Below are positions 60,808-64,000 of a stretch of 64,000 nucleotides of DNA, one piece after another. The first letter of the stretch is position 1. Every line of letters starts with the position of its first letter. Made by a program: the position numbers and the translations under genes. The notes under the pieces were generated by a model. That model ran no database searches. It was not told where the DNA came from and saw only the letters and a list, made by a program, of their open reading frames with translations. Origin of the DNA: Climacium dendroides (lineage: Eukaryota; Streptophyta; Bryopsida; Hypnales; Climaciaceae); the NCBI GenBank assembly GCA_950106755.1, contig OX467091.1, positions 27,793,538-27,857,537 on the forward strand. The letters are read 5' to 3'.

Positions 60808-62924
60808 ATGACTTCTAGGTCAAGCCGGCGGAAGTTGAAGGATCTGCCTGAGGATTCGGAGGACGAGATGCCGGCACCGGCGCCTCGACCAAGGACCATC
60901 CCGGTGATGAAGGTGGTTCCGGAGGTTCCGACGGAGGAGGACCGGCTGGCGCGCCTACGGGAGCACCTCCACAACATGGGGTGTGACGGACTCCTAAAAG
61001 TGCCGTGGGGGATCCGAGAGGAGAGTTTGGTTTCGGACATACTTCGTCCGGAAAGTAGTATCTTGGATACCACCATTCGGGCGAAGCCAGACCTGTAGAC
61101 GGTGAACACTTGGAGGGCCATCTACAAGTTCCGGGAGTTGCCGGACAAGGTCATGGAGAAGAACTAGGAGGTGATGGAGGGCGAATTCCGGGCGCCCGCC
61201 AACCCGAAGGAAGGTCACCAGGTTTCCGACCTAGTGAATCCGGAGTACTGGGATGTGATAGCGTTTCTCAACCCTATCCTCCATCCCACCAAGCCGTAGC
61301 GAGTAGTAGCGAAGGTGGCCTCCACCATCTTGGGGAGCCTCCAGGGAAAGATGATGATGGACTGGGCAGCCATCATACATGAGTTAGTCGGAGATCTGGT
61401 GCGTGCCCTCCGGTCCGGAAAGAAGAGTCAAAGTCCTCTTCCGGCATATTTGTCTCATTTGTACGCCCACCATTCTCTGCTCAAGGCGAACGAGGAGAGT
61501 GCGTATCAGGACCTAGTCCAACTCCAGTATTACGGAAGAGAGGAGCCCTCGCCTCGAGACGGACTGGACGAGGAGGACACAGAAGAAGAGGAGCCGGTCT
61601 CTCCGCTAAAGAAGAGGAAAAGGCGGAATAGGATGCCGCCGGTAAGTCCGTCAGAGGAACCTCCCACACCGGAACCACAGGAGGAGGTTCAGGAGGAGGT
61701 TCAGGAGGTAAAGACGGAGACCGGACCTATTCCGAAGAAAGTCCAACCATCCATGCAATTGGTTGGGCCGGTACGTCCGCACACCGTCACCACTCAGGCC
61801 GAGGCCGGACCCTCCTGGATCTGGATGATAGAGGTGGAGGAGGGGACCGGACCACCATGCGATTGGGAGGGTCACCCCTAGAAGACATCCAGGAGATGGA
61901 TCAGCATCTGGTGTGGCGGGCAGATGATCTCACCTAGATCTGCGAGAACTATGATGGAGCCCTCAAACGAGTGTGCTAGAAGATGGCGCTAACCGACTGG
62001 AACGCCATTTTTCGGAGGACGGATGCATTGGTAGCAGCGGAGCAGCAGAACGGCCTCCTCGTAGAAGAACGGAAGAATTTGGTGATAGAGCTGGGGACGT
62101 TGCGTGTAGAGAACCGGACGTTGCGAGACCAAGTTCGGAACTCGGAATCCCGCTGTGTGGATTTAGAGAGCACCCTCGCACCGCTCAGGAGACGGCCTGG
62201 CTCACAGAAGAAGACCATCGCCGGCAGATAGCGGCATTGTGCCAAAGTGTAGTTCAGCTCCGGAGCTCTCTGGATGTGCCGGCGGATTATATCAACAAGG
62301 CCCGGCTGTTTGAAACTAACCTCAATGCAGCCGCCAGCTCAAGCCGGGTTCCTATCGTCAAATGCTTACTAGAGCAGATAAGACGAATGGATACATCCCG
62401 GGCCGCGATGAGGGAGATGATGGAGTACTTTATTTCCACGGAGTCGGATCCGGCACCTCAATCTCCCCCGTCAGCGCAGACTTTGGTGGTTTCGGAAAGC
62501 AGCAATCCGGAACCTATGGTTACGGAGGTCTCACCATCCGGTGGTACTGGTGAATCCAGAACTTTCACCACCAGCCGGAAGACCAGAAGGAGTGGACTGG
62601 GGAGCAATGGTACCTCCGGGAAGTGAAAACCTGCTGCCAGTGACTCCGACCATTGACCTGACAGGGGCTTCTCCGGAAGTTCACGCTGGACGGACAGTGC
62701 AGTCTTCTCCGCGTCATAAGAAGACCCAGAAAGATGCTTGGGGGAGTCCGGACACTCAGGTAGTCGGGACCCGGAGTGTAGATAGGGACACTAGTATTGT
62801 GGAAGTCCAAAGATGGGGCCAAAGGGATCCGAATTTGTTTTCTCCGGAGAGTAGCCGGAAAGAGGTAAAGCTGGATCTTCTGAAGGACAATGTTCCTCCC
62901 AAAGATCCGGATTCCAAAGCGTAG
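60808..62924 (+). pseudogene. Gag-like protein of element C (stops and frame changes)
   Basis: ATG 60808 opens MTSRSSRRKLKDLPEDSED, then a domain shared with element B (LREHLHNMGCDGLLKVPW; LGSLQGKMMMDWAA; PAYLSHLYAHHSLL). A Glu/Pro-rich linker with EEVQEEVQEV and a coiled-coil segment (LVIELGTLRVENRTLRDQV) follow. In-frame stops are at 61096, 61165, 61297 and 61879. The frame moves 1 to 0 near 61860 and 0 to 2 near 62190, and probably back to 0 near 62600. One stop (61096) sits where element B has Trp. Gag-like by gene position only; no zinc knuckle is seen. Confidence 0.65.
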
Positions 62925-64000
62925 TATGCAGTAGTGTAGTATAGCGGCAATACCGGAGTCCGGCAGTCAAAGCCAGAAAAATAGGATCTGGGATTTTCTG
63001 GAAATCTAGCGGACCAATAGGAATGTTTTGTAGGATTTTTAGGATGACGTTAGTCTTAGTATAAGTAGGAGCTTTAATGGCCTTTCTGGTCATTTACAGC
63101 CATCTCATAGTTTCAGCATTGTATCTTTTTCTGAGCTTAAATCTAAAGTGTTTTGGAGTATCCAATCTCTTATCTTTCTTGTGTATGGTATATGTTTGTG
63201 AGAGGTGTGAATCCGTTCTTGCGTTTCCGGGACTGAGAACTTACCTTGTGTGGCAAGAGTCGATGTTGTGGGAGTATCCGGATGTATTAACTTGAAGGGG
63301 AGATCAACCGGATGGTTCCGACAGTAGGGTTAGTGTAGTACTGTTCGGATGCCGGTATAGCCTGCGTGTAGGATATAGCCCTAGGTGAAAGGGGTATCTG
63401 AGAGGCTGCTAGCAACTTCCGTGTACAGAAGTATTGCCGGACGTGCTCGAATTCCAGATTGCCGGAATTCCTCGTAGAACAAAGTCAAGCCCTGGCGTAA
63501 GCCCAAGAAAGTACAGGAGAAACCACCCGGTCGATAGGAGGCTCAGTGTTCGGTTAAAGGTTAGAATGTCGTTGTAGTTCTTGATCGTCCCTATGTGCCC
63601 TAATCCGGAAGAACTTCCGGATTTGTGAGGCGACGGAACAGGAGGACACTTCCGGTCCCTGAAGAGTTAGGTTAGTGTTAGTAATAGATAGAGAGAGAGA
63701 GTGAAAGAGAGCGTGTTTCCGGACACAGTAAGCATCCGGACGGTGGATCTGGCCACTCGTCATCCAAACCCAGGGATCCCGGAAGGGACATTGACACGGT
63801 TTCCGGATTCTTCCGGAACCCATCCGGCACTAGTGTCCGGAGCGGACCTATAGTCCGGAGCAGTTTGACGGAGAGAAAAGTGAATGCTTAGATTGGGATA
63901 GCCTATAAATCTGTAATCCACAAGTCCTCATGGGAACGATTCCGGAGTGGTTTACTCTAAGAAGGCCTTTGGTGTGAATTGAGGGCTAACTGGAGGAATA
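62925..64000 (+). other. 3' non-coding part of element C
   Basis: 1.08 kb without a gene, rich in TCCGG-type motifs as in the 3' part of element B. It ends, at the window edge, within sequence like the last part of the A and B termini. Confidence 0.55.

Larger units (their letters stand above)
60315..64000 (+). mobile_element. Element C: gag-like LTR-type element, 5' part (runs off the window)
   Basis: It begins TGTGGGAATGCGATCCCACA, right after AGCAT in the kinase copy, with a hairpin-like first 20 bp. A TATA-like GTATAAGAGG at about 60605 precedes a gag-like gene related to that of element B. The last 70 bp of the window resemble the LTR 3' ends of A and B (GGGAACGATTCCGGAGTGG...). No second LTR is seen in 3.69 kb. 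The other end and the target duplication are outside the window. Confidence 0.75.

Overview
The window looks like nuclear DNA of a land plant or close streptophyte relative. It has a 90-bp satellite, an Athila/Tat-like Ty3/gypsy retrotransposon with a tRNA-Asp-type primer site, a BED/hAT transposase of plant type, a degenerate TTTAGGG tract, and one intron-rich, AT-rich host gene. That host gene resembles a ciliary/flagellar protein family, which would fit a plant with swimming sperm (bryophyte, lycophyte, fern, cycad or Ginkgo) better than a flowering plant. I cannot name the species.

Layout. 1-13300: CpG-rich satellite, with 45-bp half-units forming 90-bp monomers, a 720-bp higher-order repeat and a 2.5-kb segmental duplication. 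13300-13745: decayed palindromes of the same motif. 13812-16697: decayed DUF7869-type transposon gene. 16698-17462: AT-rich spacer. 17463-46466: nested transposons. The outermost is a roughly 7-kb Athila-like element (A), whose gag is split by a 0.73-kb MITE and whose pol is split by a 3.5-kb gag-like LTR-type element (B, 21138-42390). B is split in turn by a 17.7-kb hAT-type element (22289-40007) with an exact 8-bp target duplication and CAGGG termini. 46467-58130: the only host-like part, AT-rich, holding one 14-exon gene on the minus strand (49398-55553). 58131-60314: a second copy of the left end of the giant hAT element. 60315-64000: a third element (C, relative of B) that interrupts that copy and runs out of the window.

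The most interesting object is the giant hAT element. Besides a decayed hAT transposase it carries a protein-kinase-like gene, two paralogous genes that share an N-terminal domain (one continuing into a coiled coil and a RING-like finger), and six CpG-rich (GGACGG)n blocks. These blocks lie at both ends and upstream of every gene, three of them with a TATA-like motif. Left-arm genes point left and right-arm genes point right. The presence of the same left end with the same kinase gene elsewhere in the window shows that the kinase belongs to the transposon family. Nearly all transposon genes here carry in-frame stops, so these copies are decayed or silenced; the host gene is intact.
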